Source: Acanthochromis polyacanthus (lineage: Eukaryota; Chordata; Actinopteri; Pomacentridae). From it: a DNA stretch of 64,000 nucleotides. The stretch is taken from positions 22,803,621-22,867,620 of the forward strand of contig NC_067125.1 of the NCBI RefSeq assembly GCF_021347895.1, given 5' to 3'. The notes under the pieces are model-generated. The model did no database searches, was not told where the DNA came from, and saw only the letters and a program-made list of their open reading frames with translations. Position numbers and translations under genes: made by a program. Below, in pieces: positions 1 through 12,242 of this stretch (within the stretch, counting starts at the first letter, position 1; each line of letters begins with the position of its first letter).

Positions 1-203
1 GATTCTAAATTGTCTGTAGATGTGAATGTGAGTGTGATTGTTTGTCTGTATATGGAGCCCTGTGACAGACCGTTACCTGTCCAGGGTGTCCCCTGCCTTC
101 ACCCTAAGTCAGCTGAGATAGACTCCTGCCCCTCAGATCCCAAATAAGGATTAAGGGATGGATGGATGGATGATGGATGGATGGATGGATGGATGGATGG
201 ATG
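1..203 (+). repeat. SINE/LINE-type 3' tail with (GGAT)n end
   Basis: This is the 3' part of a dispersed teleost retroposon. It contains the block CCTGTCCAGGGTGTCCCCTG followed by a 'GTCAGCTGAGATAGACTCC' segment, and it ends in a GGAT simple repeat (156-203). The same block recurs at 10030-10199 on the plus strand and at 37491-37826 and 39329-39460 on the minus strand, so it is a repeat family within this window. The left end is cut by the window edge. The family assignment (tRNA-headed SINE sharing an L2-like LINE tail) is from memory. Confidence 0.75.
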
Positions 204-2365
204 TCTTCTGTAAGGGGAAAACTTATGATATCAGTGATTTTGTTCTGCAGTTTGGAACCAGGGGATGCATTTACAATTTTGTTGTACAGCTGTCCTACAC
301 TGCATTAGGATGACAACAAAGCTTTAAATTATCATTCTTTGTAGTGTCAATTAAAATTTCCAAACACATTAGCTGTGTTGTTTCATGTGGTGGCAATAAT
401 TGCAAAACATTGCCAGTCGAGTGCCTGCCTCCAGTCAACATTATCCTTTCTCTTACTGAAATATTTCTGTACAACTGGCACTGTGTTTGTTTTTACCACC
501 AAATCTTCCTCTTTATTGTTTCTCTCCTGTTTTTAACTCATTTTGCTGTGCACATGTGGATTCTGCGTGTCCACAAAGTGTCCCTTCAGTTGTGAAAAAA
601 GACAATGTGTTCAAGAACCCTTAAATCAGAGGAAATGATGTTCGATCAGTCAACTATATGTGGCTTGTCTTTTTTTTTTTTTTGTATCATGCAGCAGAAA
701 AGTCGTAGCATGATGTGTTTGACTTAATTTGCACAATCTTGCAGCTTTGAACAGAGCAACATAACAAATTTACAGTGAGGATAATCATGATGACCAATTT
801 ATAGAGAGATTTGGAACATGTATGAAATCCATCCTAGAGATTGTTGAGTAACTGAAGCCCCCAAACAAAGCTAGATGTAGATAAAGTGATGTGGAGTGAG
901 CTCTGGTTGTTTAGCGGATGTTAATCTTGAGTAATAGTAATTTTTTGGCCAGCAATACCTGAGCACAGTGCCTTGCTCTTGTACTTGTTTAGACTGAGTC
1001 ACAGTGCTCATCAGGCAGCAACTCACTGCTCTTTGCCTCAACTGGTTAGCACATACAGCCATGGCATAATCCACATTTGCTCTGTGTAGTAAGTGGACTA
1101 TGGTGGCAAGTCTCTAATGCTATTGAGTAAATAAATTCTGATTAGTGAGTCACTGCTGCATGTGTTAATCTGCTGGCCTGGGTGGACTGGAGCTAGCTCG
1201 CTGGCTCACCCATTAGAATCCTACCCAATTCATTTCCATTATCTTGTATATAAAGTGTGACATTATTCACCCTGCCCACACACACATACACTGTGTGTGT
1301 GTGTGTGTGCAACAGAGTAGCACTGGCCCAGCCTGTTGTTGTGTCTGCTCACTTGGCCAAATTGAAAGTCTTTGGTGCATGCAAGGGCCGTTTGAAGTCT
1401 GCCTCATACACTGTGGCATTAAATTAGCGATAGCAGCAGTAAAGAAGTGCTGGAATACATATGCTTGTAAGCAAACACACACACTCACAAACAGAGATGT
1501 GCATGAAATCAGCTTACAGGTAACAGTGCTTACTATCCTGAAATAAAACGAGTTTATTCCCAGCCTGTGTCAGTCATGTAACCCAGCGCTGACATGAGTT
1601 CCTGTTGTACTCTCCCCCTCTCTTCCCTCCATCTCGAGGATAGTGAATAATTAGAAGCAGATGGAGCTGAGACTGTGTAGTCAGACTGTTATTTTAGCCC
1701 TCTGCACAGCCACTTTTATACCCTCTCTTTTCCTCTCAGGCCTTTATTCCATATTCAGACACTAATTCCTGACCTTAACACAACACGGCAGCTTTAATAT
1801 TTGAGTATGTTACAGTGATCGCTACAAGTTGAAGCACTTCTTGTTTTCAAAACACACTGAAAGAGATATTACGGAGGCAGCGGTATGTTGCGATTGTCGT
1901 AAAAAAAAAGAAAGAAGAGTTACATCATGGGAACAAGTAACAGTCATATTCATTAGGTCACTTCTCGTGCTCCAGCCTCCATCCCATTTTGACATCAAAG
2001 GGTGCCCAAAAACCACTGACACTGGATCAGCTTTTCCTCATTTCCTTCACCGTCAAGATTAAGATCAAAGGAGTTTCTAATCTGATTCCAGGTCGGCACT
2101 TAATACCAACTTGTACCTTGCCTTCCATATCGTCACAGTGACAGCTTCCTTTTTTTTGCAACAGTGCATTTACTGAGTGCATGTCTCACACAGCCAGAAA
2201 GTCACCAAATGCTACGATTAACATTCCTACATTATCTGCAGGAACAGGTAGAACACTAAATTGTCACATTTGTTTAAAGAGGGCCTGTTTTATTTTTGTT
2301 TATCTTCTGTCATACACTTTTAATAATGTTGTACTGTGGGATGTTCATATTAAATCTGGCCAATG
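204..2365. other. No gene seen; unique-looking AT-rich DNA
   Basis: No reading frame here resembles a known protein. There is a T run near 671-683. A CA tract abuts a TG tract at about 1276-1309, so the two could fold back on each other. Confidence 0.6.
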
Positions 2366-2565
2366 TAGGGATGCTCCTGCAGCTCATCAGGTTGAGCTGG
2401 CGACCCATAAACAGGGGCTATAGTCCCCCATAGTTATGGGTTTGAGTCTGACCCATATCATGCAGCATCAGTTGCTGTATATCCTTCCCCCATTATTCTC
2501 CCAATGTCTCCTGTCTCTCTCTCTGCTGCCCTATATAATAAAGCCTAAAAAAGGCCAAAAAAATA
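2366..2565 (+). mobile_element. tRNA-derived SINE
   Basis: The head resembles a tRNA gene with RNA polymerase III boxes: an A-box-like GCAGCTCATCAGGTTGAGC at about 2379 and a B-box-like GGTTTGAGTCTG at 2439-2450. A body of unrelated sequence follows, then an AATAAA-like signal and A-rich tail ending near 2565. The length of about 200 bp fits a SINE. The B-box has T where GGTTCGA has C, so this copy is probably transcriptionally weak. The precise SINE family is not assigned. Confidence 0.65.
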
Positions 2566-3539
2566 ACTTAAAATAAAAATCTGTCCAATGTTTCAAATAG
2601 TGAGATAAACCTGTGTGACTGAAATCCCACTGTCCAATAAAAAGCTCTCAGGCTTCAGACTGCTCCAACCACTTGCTTGCCAATCTTTTTTCTGTTTTCG
2701 TGCTGAGCTAATGTCAGAGGAACTGAAAAAAGTTGAAATTGCTTCTTTTTTTTCTGGCTGGGATGAACTGAGGGCAATTTATACACTAACTAGCCCCAAC
2801 ATTAATACCACTGGGGGTAAGTGCATGAGCATGAAAAAAACACAGATTGATTTTATTTTCTCAGCTGGACAGCTGTTCGCTGCTAATGGCAGTGATAATT
2901 ATTCAGTCTGTGATGACTTGTTCTCTTGCAATATGTCTGCTCACTTAGTTTGCATCAAAATTTGGAGCACACCAATATATATTATAAAGAGGGAACATTC
3001 TTCTAAAAGTTGCAGTTTTATTTCTTCACCCCAGTGTCCCCTTACTGGCTTTTTCGGTCCTTGCAGTAACACGTAGCAGTTTGCCCAGTGGAGTTTGAAA
3101 ATGCAGCTGAGCAATCAACCGATGAAGACCATGATGTGCTGTTGAAAGATCTGGAGAAAGCCTGGTAGCAGCCCTTAAGTTTTCATTGAAACTGTAGAGA
3201 AGATTCAACTTGTTCATTTTGAAAGATATAATTGGTTTGACTGTTTGATTTGTAGAAATTCATTCCAATCTTTGTCAAATATTTGTTCTTGTCCACATGC
3301 AAGCACCTACTATAGATGTGTTGGATTTTATATACTAAGTTTTCTTTCTTTTTGTTACCTTAAATCTATTGCTTCTTGACTGCATAGTAAATATGTGTAC
3401 AGCAGCGCTACATTGTTGCTAGCAACTGCATTTCAGATTTGTGTCTTCCATGCTCACTCGAATTATAAGCCTCCACTAGCGTGCAGTACCTCCAAAATAT
3501 TTAGTGAACAGTATCTTAGTCACGTTTCTTTTTCCAATA
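2566..3539. other. No gene seen
   Basis: There is an open frame of 153 codons at 2615-3076, but its translation has no recognisable domain. I do not call it a gene. No repeat was recognised. Confidence 0.5.
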
Positions 3540-4110
3540 AGCAGGATGTGAAGTGGAGCCCGGCTCCCAGATAATGACACATATTGTGGTGACATTAATG
3601 CTGGATCAAAGGGCCGACTGCTTCATGACATTTCAGCCGGGGTAAACAAACACAGACAGGCCTATTACCAAGCGAGCAGAGCGAGGGATGACTACCTCCA
3701 CCACCCCCCTCGACACCCAGCAAACCACCCCCGCATCAGGAGGGTAAGAGGGCAATGACAGGAAAACAAACCAGCCTCATTTAGATTGTGCATAAGTGTG
3801 TATGTGTGTGTTTTCCAGTGTGCACAGAATTTCTGCATCTCCACTCTAGGTTACAGTACTTCCAGCTCATCTCCTTTTACAAGGCGAGGCCATTACATAA
3901 TTACCCACTGTCAATTAGATCACATCCTGTGCTGTGCTGGCGCTCAAGCCAATGTTAATTAATCATTGGTCCCCAGAGGTAGCTCCCTCTTGATGATGTC
4001 ATAGCCATCACGGCCGTGGTTGGCCAGAATCACAGAAAACGCCCATCTGTCACCACAGGAGACAGAGCGACAGGGAGGGAATTCCACACATGGCCCTTGA
4101 TATGAGAAGT
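3540..4110. promoter_or_regulatory. Candidate conserved non-coding block
   Basis: This is a moderate-GC block without simple repeats, unlike its AT-rich surroundings. It contains several homeodomain-type cores, including ATAATTACCC and CAATTAGATC near 3896-3921 and TTAATTAATCATTGG near 3955. It also contains TGATGATGTCATAG near 3993, with a CRE/AP-1-like core. There is no long open frame. The regulatory interpretation is inference from composition and motif density only; a conserved lncRNA exon is an alternative. Confidence 0.3.
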
Positions 4111-4469
4111 CTAACCACAGTGTATAAGTGTCTGTCATGTTTACTCATTTAAAGATTTATGTGATAGTTTGATAGCCTGGATTTATGCAAAATGAGAAAT
4201 TAGAGGTTTCTGACATGATGTTTTTTTAATAGACTTTCAATTGACAAAGATGATCTGTCTCAAAAGATGTACTGACATATAGAAATACTCTACATTTAAG
4301 CTCCAAGATCAGACTGAAGCTGGTGAAGATGGCTTTAAACAGTGCATTGTGAGTACTGCTCTGGACACATGCAGAGTTCTCAGATTTGTAAAACATTCTT
4401 TTAATTGTGTGTGCAGTAGGCAGCACAAACCAGAGGCAAACCCAGAAGCTAGAAACGTTTTCTTTTTTT

Positions 4470-4479
4470 GGGGGGGGGG
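4470..4479 (+). repeat. G10 homopolymer after a T run
   Basis: A run of ten G directly follows seven T. It lies just upstream of the MITE at 4540. Confidence 0.95.
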
Positions 4480-4539
4480 CTTGTTATTTTTTATTCAGAT
4501 TATTGGGCCTGTCTTTGCTTCCAGAATCCCATATAGTTA

Positions 4540-4906
4540 CACTATTGTTCAGAAGTTTGGGCTCACCTAGAAATGCCCTTATTTTTGAAGGAAAAGCAGT
4601 TTTTATCAATGAAGATGACATTTAATCAATGATAAATCCAGTGCAGACATTGTTAATGTGGTAAATGACTATTCTAGCTGGAAACGTCTGATTTTTAATG
4701 GAATATCTTCATAGGGGTACAGAGGAACATTTCCAGCAACCATCACTCCTGTGTTCTAATGCTACATTGGATTAGCTAATGGTGTTGAAAGGCTCATTGA
4801 TGATTAGAAAACCCTTGTGCAGTTATGTTAGCACATGAATAAAAGTGAGAGTTTTCATGGAAAACATAAAATAGTCTGGGTGACTCCATACTTTTGAATG
4901 ATAGTG
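4540..4906. mobile_element. Tc1/mariner-type MITE, copy 1
   Basis: The ends are inverted repeats. The left begins CACTATTGTTCAGAAGTTTG and the right ends in the complement-type CTTTTGAATGATAGTG. TA dinucleotides flank both sides (4538-4539 and 4907-4908), as expected for Tc1/mariner insertion. There is no transposase. Two more copies lie at 46843-47194 (opposite orientation) and 55092-55455 (same orientation), nearly identical through the interior. At 367 bp it fits a MITE moved in trans. Confidence 0.85.
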
Positions 4907-4908
4907 TA

Positions 4909-6386
4909 TATAGCTTAGTGCTCTGGTTTGCTAGCACTAATCTCATGGTGATGGCATATGATCTATTTGCAAAACTCTTAACATTCATTATACAAAGTTA
5001 GTTTTTAACCTGCAAAATCCTCATAGGGTCAAACACTTATCCCACCCTTATTTGGAAGCATGAAATGAATGAGTTCCACTGTCAGCAAGTAAAATATCAA
5101 TACCACTGTGATGTGTAGGTCTTGTCTCAGTGCTCATGTGTCTGAGTCCACATGCCCCTTGCACTGATGCAGACGTAGTACTGCATGTAGTTTTGATTAA
5201 TCTCCTGTGTTGTGTGCGTGTATGTGTTGTCATAATCTTCCAGTGCCATGATCAAAGCAGGTAGGCCTGTGGTCACACACTCACTCACACACACGACAGA
5301 CAAACATTCCTCCAAACGGTTGTTACATGCCAGAGTCAAATTAGTCCATGAGCTTTTTAAGTGGCACAAAAGGTTCAAATTAGAGACAGGACTTTGAAGC
5401 CATACTGAGCGCAGGGATAGTCTGTAGCCCCTCGTGGTTTTGGCCTCCATATCATTCCCTCAGAAAAGAACATGTTCACATCAAAGGTTAACTAGGGCAT
5501 GTGTACTGTAACTTGTCACCAGCATAGCCCTGATTTCCAAACAGCAGGGAATTGGGATAGAATGGTATGTGGGCCGGGAAGAGGCATAGTGTGTAATTAC
5601 ATCGGGATCTGTGGGTCCCTCTCAAGCCCTTTGACTGCATATTACAGATGGAGGTTGGTAATTTGATGAAAACACATAGATTATTGTAGATCATGTTCAT
5701 ATAGTAAAAGCTAACCTAGAGAATATCCATATAATGGTGCATGAGAAGAGGCAGGACTGCTGCATTAGTCACTTAATCAGTGGTATTAGTTTATGAATTT
5801 GTCCCAGATTGTGGTTATACATTTTGAAAATGTTTCTAGATTATCTTGTACCATGGAGCTAAAAGTATGATCACAAACCAACAACTAATTTCACTACTAG
5901 TTCACCTGTGAATTACTTTCTTTTTCAGATTTTTGGACAATAACCTGTCAGAAAATAATTAAAATGGCATTCACAATTTGTCTCAGCTCAAGACAATATT
6001 TTTAAATTGATTGTGCTGTCTTATCACAAGTCCAAAAAGTATTTAATTTACATTGATCTAAGATCGGGATCCGATATTAAGCTTTATTCTGTATTGTTAT
6101 ATCTAAAAACTGATCTCTGTATGACACCTTCTGATACAGAGATGAAGTACCTCACGAAACACACAGCACTAAGACCAATTTTATAAACGACAAAAATTTA
6201 AAACTACTATTTTTACCAGTAATAATAAATTTCCTTAAAAATTATAATAATAAAAAAATCTCTTCCAATGAAATAATCACCCTTTGTTTAGCAATAAATT
6301 AATAGTCTGTCAGTCAGTCTTATAAGCAAAGAAAAACTTGCCTGACACCCTAATATTCCACTGAGATCCATATCTGTTAAACTGAA
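4909..6386. other. No gene seen; AT-rich
   Basis: No coding frame with recognisable content. From about 5800 to 6380 the DNA is strongly AT-rich and borders the Tc1-like element. Confidence 0.6.
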
Positions 6387-6388
6387 TA

Positions 6389-6601
6389 CACACGTGGACA
6401 AAATTGTTGGTACCCCTCAGTTAAAGAAGGAAAAACCCACAATTCTCACTGAAGTCACTTGAAACTCACAAAAGTAACAATAAATAAAAATTTATTGAAA
6501 ATTAAATAATCAAAATCAGCCATCACTTTTGAATTGTTGATTAACATAATTATTTAAAAAAACAAACTAATGAAATAGGGCTGGACAAAAATGATGGTAC
6601 C
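6389..6601 (+). repeat. Left terminal inverted repeat of Tc1-like element
   Basis: The outer direct repeat is at 6394-6414 and the inner one at 6581-6601. The two match at 18 of 21 positions. It pairs with 7811-8023 with four mismatches. These are expected to be the transposase-binding sites. Confidence 0.92.
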
Positions 6602-6607
6602 CATAAC

Positions 6608-7744
<1,137 letters not shown>

Positions 7745-7810
7745 TCAATTAAATGACACACCTGAGTTAATCATGTCACTCTGGTCAAATAGTTTTCAAT
7801 CTTTTATAGA

Positions 7811-8023
7811 GGTACCATCATTTTTGTCCAGGCCTGTTTCATTAGTTTGTTTTTTTAAATAATTATGTTAATCAACAATTCAAAAGTGATGGCTGTTTTT
7901 GATTATTTAATTTTCAATAAATTTTTATTTATTGTTACTTTTGTGAGTTTCAAGTGATTTCAGTGAGAATTGTGGGTTTTTCCTTCTTTAACTGAGGGGT
8001 ACCAACAATTTTGTCCACGTGTG
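7811..8023 (-). repeat. Right terminal inverted repeat of Tc1-like element
   Basis: This is the mirror of 6389-6601, with the inner direct repeat at 7811-7831 and the outer at 7998-8018. The near identity of the two ends suggests a recent insertion. The promoter of the transposase would lie between this repeat and 7660. Confidence 0.92.
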
Positions 8024-8025
8024 TA

Positions 8026-9109
8026 TGTGTACTAAAGCTGTAGCGTGCAATTGGACACATTTATATGTGCAGTTTTAAGATTAATGTTTAAAAGCAAAAA
8101 CTTGATCTACAAATTATTAAAATAACCACAGGCCATATGTGTATACCAAAAGGTGTCCTGTGTGTGGATCTGTGTGCCTGATTTGGTGTCTAATTCTATA
8201 TGGTGTTGCTCAGAAGCATATGGAGCCTTTGGTTGCTGCACAGAGCCACAGGCAGTCTACCGCTACTACGGCTAATGGCATGGCACTTAACATCAGCCAT
8301 GCTTCATTGTTCAGTAGGTTAACAGAGGACAAGAGAATAGAGAGGGATACATAGTGTGTATGTGTATTTGTGTGTGTTTGCTTGTAATTTATCTGCTTAA
8401 GAACAGCTATTTAAAAAATGGCTGACTAATGTGTACAGATGACCAAAGAAAGAAGTATCTTGTTTCTTTTGGACTGTTGTCTAAAAAAGTATTTTTTTTG
8501 TGACAAACATACAAGTATTGAGGTTGATTGTGTAAATGAGATGCAGGTGGACTTCCTCCCATGTGGTCAGTTGAGGTGGTTTCACTCTGATATCATCAAA
8601 AAGTCCCAGGATTGATCAGAAACACTTGTGCCGTGTGTTGTTTTGACTTTGCTTTCGCTCATCCATTCACAATATTGTCATTTCACTGAACAATATACAG
8701 TAGTAGAAAACTGTCCAGTGGGATTGGAGCCAGACCTAGCCCGACATCTGAGAAAGTTGAGTAGATTTTTTTTGTTCTCTCTTGTTTCTGCTGAGTCATA
8801 TTTATGTGGGACAACTTGTATTACAGCAGTATTAGAACCTTCAGAAGAGACGTTAATGGTTTGAATCATTTGAAGCCTCATAGCATCTCCAGCCAGCATG
8901 CACTGTAGACACAACTGTGTGGCTTTTTCCTCACCTATTTCATGTGTGTGTACGCATGCGTGTGTGTTTGTGTGTGTGTCTGTGGCGTTATCTCCATCTT
9001 CACCTTTCCTGACACTTGTGTTGCTCATCAGTGGCTATGTGAAGTGACAGGCCACATCCTGGGGCAGCTGGCAGGGGCTGGCGCACCGTAAAAGAGCAGC
9101 GCAACTCTA

Positions 9110-9114
<5 letters not shown>
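8026..9114. other. No gene seen
   Basis: No recognisable coding sequence. There is an imperfect TG-rich stretch at about 8941-8980. Confidence 0.6.

Positions 9115-9168
<54 letters not shown>
9115..9168. repeat. (AC)n microsatellite, 54 bp
   Basis: An uninterrupted AC dinucleotide run, about 27 units. Confidence 0.98.
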
Positions 9169-9171
<3 letters not shown>

Positions 9172-10029
9172 CCTCGGGCCATTCCCCAGTCTTAATTCCT
9201 AAACGCATTTGCTCCAGTTCCTGCTGAGGCGCTGCAGGGGAGACTGTTGGGGAATAGAGGAGGGGCAGGATGCATGGAGGACTAGCTCTTCACACACTAT
9301 TACCCCTAACACACACACACAAGGTTATCTACCACCTTCGACATACACACAGCTGAAGTTGACAGAGCTGAAGGGATCAGGCTAGAATAGGCTGGTAGTG
9401 CCCAGTACAACTAAGACACACCCACTGCCACAGAGGTGGAAACGGTGGCCAAGCCCAGTGTCTACTAATGGTATGTACAGCACGGGGTGTCTGACGTGTC
9501 ATCGACTGGCTGGGGAACCACCAGAGGTGGATGCCCTCTGCAAAGATGCTATTCTTGGATTTATTTTTGAAACAACCCGTCTCCCATTTTTGGTATCTGT
9601 TTATTCGATATTACATCATGAAGTGCTCTCCGTTACAGAAACATTAAAGGACTGCTGTAAGTCACCATGTTCAAAATAATCGCCGACACGTATTCCAACC
9701 AAAAGAAGGGCAACTTAACAGAAGTTCTTTTTGTCATACAGCAATCTGGAAGTAAATGCCCCAGTTATTTTTCCATATACCATGTCAGGGGACATGCTGG
9801 ATCTGCACTAAACCCTGTCAGCCAATTAGCTGTGCAAAATATGAACAGCTGTGTTAGAAAATGTCTGCTTCTTTGATTGAAATTCAAATATGAATGCTTA
9901 TTTGAGTTAAAACAGGAGCAGAGAGGTTTGTTGTGTGTATCACCTATAGGAAGTGGAGACTGATGATAATGAATGCACTTTATAGAAAATTTAAATCACC
10001 ATCTATAAAATAGTAGTTTAATACTACAG
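9169..10029. other. No gene seen
   Basis: Mixed sequence with a short CA tract near 9310-9322. Short open frames at 9398-9876 have no recognisable content. Confidence 0.6.
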
Positions 10030-10199
10030 TATGGACTCTGGCTTCCTCCTACAGTCCAAAAACACGCTGAGGTTAACTTGTGATTCTCAATTACTGTTAT
10101 CTGTCCAGGGTGTCTCTTGTCTTCACCCTAAGTCAGCTGGGATAGACTCCAGTCGCCACGACCCTAATGAGGATGAAGTGATGGATGGATGAATGGATG
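10030..10199 (+). repeat. 5'-truncated SINE tail with (GGAT)n end
   Basis: It starts within the 'CTACAGTCCAAAAACACGCTG' region of the family, with a further small internal deletion relative to 37491-37826. It then runs through CCAGGGTGTCTCTTGTCTTC and ends in GATGGATGGATGAATGGATG. The 5' truncation is typical of target-primed reverse transcription. I could not find clear target duplications. Confidence 0.7.
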
Positions 10200-11589
10200 T
10201 TTACAATGACTGGTTAAACAAACAGAAGACAACAACCATCATTTCTCAGCCCTCTCAAATCTTCGTCAAAACTCAATCTTTACAATGTAAAAATCACCAC
10301 ACAGGCTAACATTTCCGATACGCTCTTTTTTTCTTCTTGTTCTTTTTAAATTGTGGTTGTACATGGAAATGTTTGACAGTAAAGCATCAAAAATATTTCT
10401 ATTTCTACCAAACATAAGCATCATACGTGCACTAATACTGAAATACTTCAAACAATACTCAGCCCTATCACTGCTTTGGGGTCAGTCAGAAATACTTCAT
10501 TCAGCCCCCCAAATTTGTGAGCTCTAATCTGCTTTGAAAACATTTGAAAAATGGACATTTGGTTAGGCTTAAATCCTCACTGACATGGCTATTCAATTGT
10601 GTACTGCCAGACTGGAGTAAGATACTATTAGCTCTAATGGATCATGATCAACTTAAAGATCTCAAAAGCAGTTCCTAAATATCAAACACATGTCAACTAC
10701 TTAGCCAGAGCAGAGAGCACAATGTTTTCTTTCCCACCAAACCATAATGTTTGCTTTGGGACACAAATAGACACCATATTTTTCACCTGATTACATTTCA
10801 CACTTGTGTTTGTATTAATAACCTTGTGGGAACTCAAAAATTAGTCTTCAAATATCACACTGAATTTGACAAAATTAGCTGCAACTCACCCTGCCCTCAG
10901 CTTGGCCCTGTGGGATTTAGAGAGGAAGAAGGAGTGAGGGCCAGAGATGAAAGTGTCTGGGGATCTCAGCAAAATCAAAAACAAATCTCAGGGAGCGTCA
11001 GGGTTAACCCCTTTGGCCGTGGAGGGCTTTGAAGTGCTTGGCCATACAGTTAATTGTCAGTCGGGATCAGAGAAAGGTGGTAACAATTTAACCCAGGCAG
11101 TGAGAGGACTGAAGGCCACTGCTCATGCCTATCAGGTGTTTGCAGATGTTGTGTGCGCCTCAGGAAAAGTGACAGCAAATTCCTGGAGATGAGAGAAACG
11201 TTTAACAGACCTATAATGCTTTGTTTGCTCAGGCCCCATCACATTGTAATTGGCTGGGAGGGGGAACAGAAACCAGCTGATTGGACAGCTGGTGCGCTTA
11301 ACTGTTACTATTTTGGATGGAATGCTGGCCCAGGCCAAAGGTACTTCACTGTGTTAGACCTTGATCACTACCATCCCTGTGCAGTGATCAAGATCCAGGC
11401 TGGCAAGAATTGAAAACAAGATGGAATTTCTGCATGTGCAGTGGCTTCAGAGATATAATCCAGCTCTGAAGACGATCGGTTTTACCAATTAAAAAATAAT
11501 CATCCAGCTTCAAAAGCTTTTATTATCAGTTGGATTGGTTCATTTTGCCGTTATTATGACACGATAGTGTTGCTTATATAAACCGACAA
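10200..11589. other. No gene; part may be conserved non-coding
   Basis: No recognisable coding frame. At 11360-11392 a perfect 10-bp inverted repeat (CTTGATCACT / AGTGATCAAG) has a 13-base loop. At 11250-11300 there are CAATTGG/GATTGG (CCAAT-type) and CAGCTG motifs in a higher-GC context, so a regulatory block is possible but unproven. Confidence 0.4.
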
Positions 11590-11612
11590 TTCATTAAAGA
11601 AAAGTTGTATTA

Positions 11613-11657
11613 CCTTTGCTGACATGTTTCGACAGCTTCTGCTGTCTTCCTCAGAGC
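11613..11657 (-). ncRNA. Hammerhead-ribozyme-like motif in retroelement 3' region
   Basis: On the minus strand, CTGAGGA (11654-11648) matches the hammerhead CUGANGA box. It is followed by a 6-bp stem II (GACAGC / GCTGTC) closed by AGAA, then GAAA (11630-11627), then the self-complementary ACATGT (11627-11622), then C at 11621 as the expected cleavage nucleotide. Three base pairs of stem I (GCT 11657-11655 with AGC 11620-11618) close the fold. One extra A sits between the CUGANGA box and stem II, so activity is uncertain. Hammerheads are known in the terminal repeats of Penelope-like elements, where palindromic stem III allows dimers. Confidence 0.5.
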
Positions 11658-11694
11658 GTCATCTGACGTTTGGTGACGTGTCCTTTTTATCACA

Positions 11695-11736
11695 TGGTCG
11701 GTTTGACAGATCTGTCAGAATCTGTCAAACCGACCA
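11695..11736. repeat. Perfect 15-bp inverted repeat
   Basis: The arms TGGTCGGTTTGACAG (11695-11709) and its complement (11722-11736) flank a 12-base loop. It lies in the Penelope-like element just after its coding remnant and before the hammerhead-like fold, so it could be part of the RNA structure of the element. Confidence 0.9.
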
Positions 11737-11744
11737 CGCCTCCC

Positions 11745-12222
11745 GCCGTCCGGTGGTCTCTGGAGGATGGTGTCCCAGGTATGCCAGAGGATGTAGGCCC
11801 CCTTGTCCCGGTTTATGGTGCAGCTCGCCCGCTTCCTGATTTTGATGGCTTCCTTGATCCATCGTTTCTGTTTATTCGTCTCCGAGGCTATAGTCCTCCC
11901 CCTGTCCCAGTCCATAACATGGTTTTGTCTTTTGCAGTGATCTGTGATGGTTGATTTTTTTATTTTCTTGTTCGGCTTTCTCTTTTTGTGCTCTTGTAAG
12001 GCGTCCAATTGTTTCCTTTTTGCATTCTGTTTGGTGTTCCTTTCTTCTTGTGTGGAATGACCTGCCTGTTTCTCCAATGTATGTTTTTTTACATGATTTA
12101 CACAGTATTTCGTAGATGATATTACATTTGTTGTCTGGTTCTATTCTGTCTTTGGGATGGACTAATAGCTGCTGGAGTTTTCTAAGTGGTTTTACTGCTG
12201 TGTTGATGTTATGTTTCCTCAT
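11745..12222 (-). pseudogene. GIY-YIG endonuclease remnant of Penelope-like element
   Basis: This is the C-terminal nicking endonuclease that cuts the target for retrotransposition. NIIYEI..CKSCKKTYIGETGRS contains the diverged GIY motif, a CxxC pair and the YIG motif. An R..EH follows (TRRKEHQ). A frameshift lies near 12000-12080, after which the conserved tail continues in another frame (TDHCKRQNHVMDW, then EAIKIRK, then NRDKGAYIL). Because of the shifts and the missing upstream region the protein cannot be made. The family match is to the general Penelope/Neptune/Poseidon pattern, recalled rather than searched. Confidence 0.85.
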
Positions 12223-12242
12223 AATGTGTTGTATTGGTTCCG

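Noticed and set aside
2615..3076. 153-codon plus-strand frame
   Set aside because: Normal complexity but no recognisable motif and no splice or promoter support; could not be supported as a gene.
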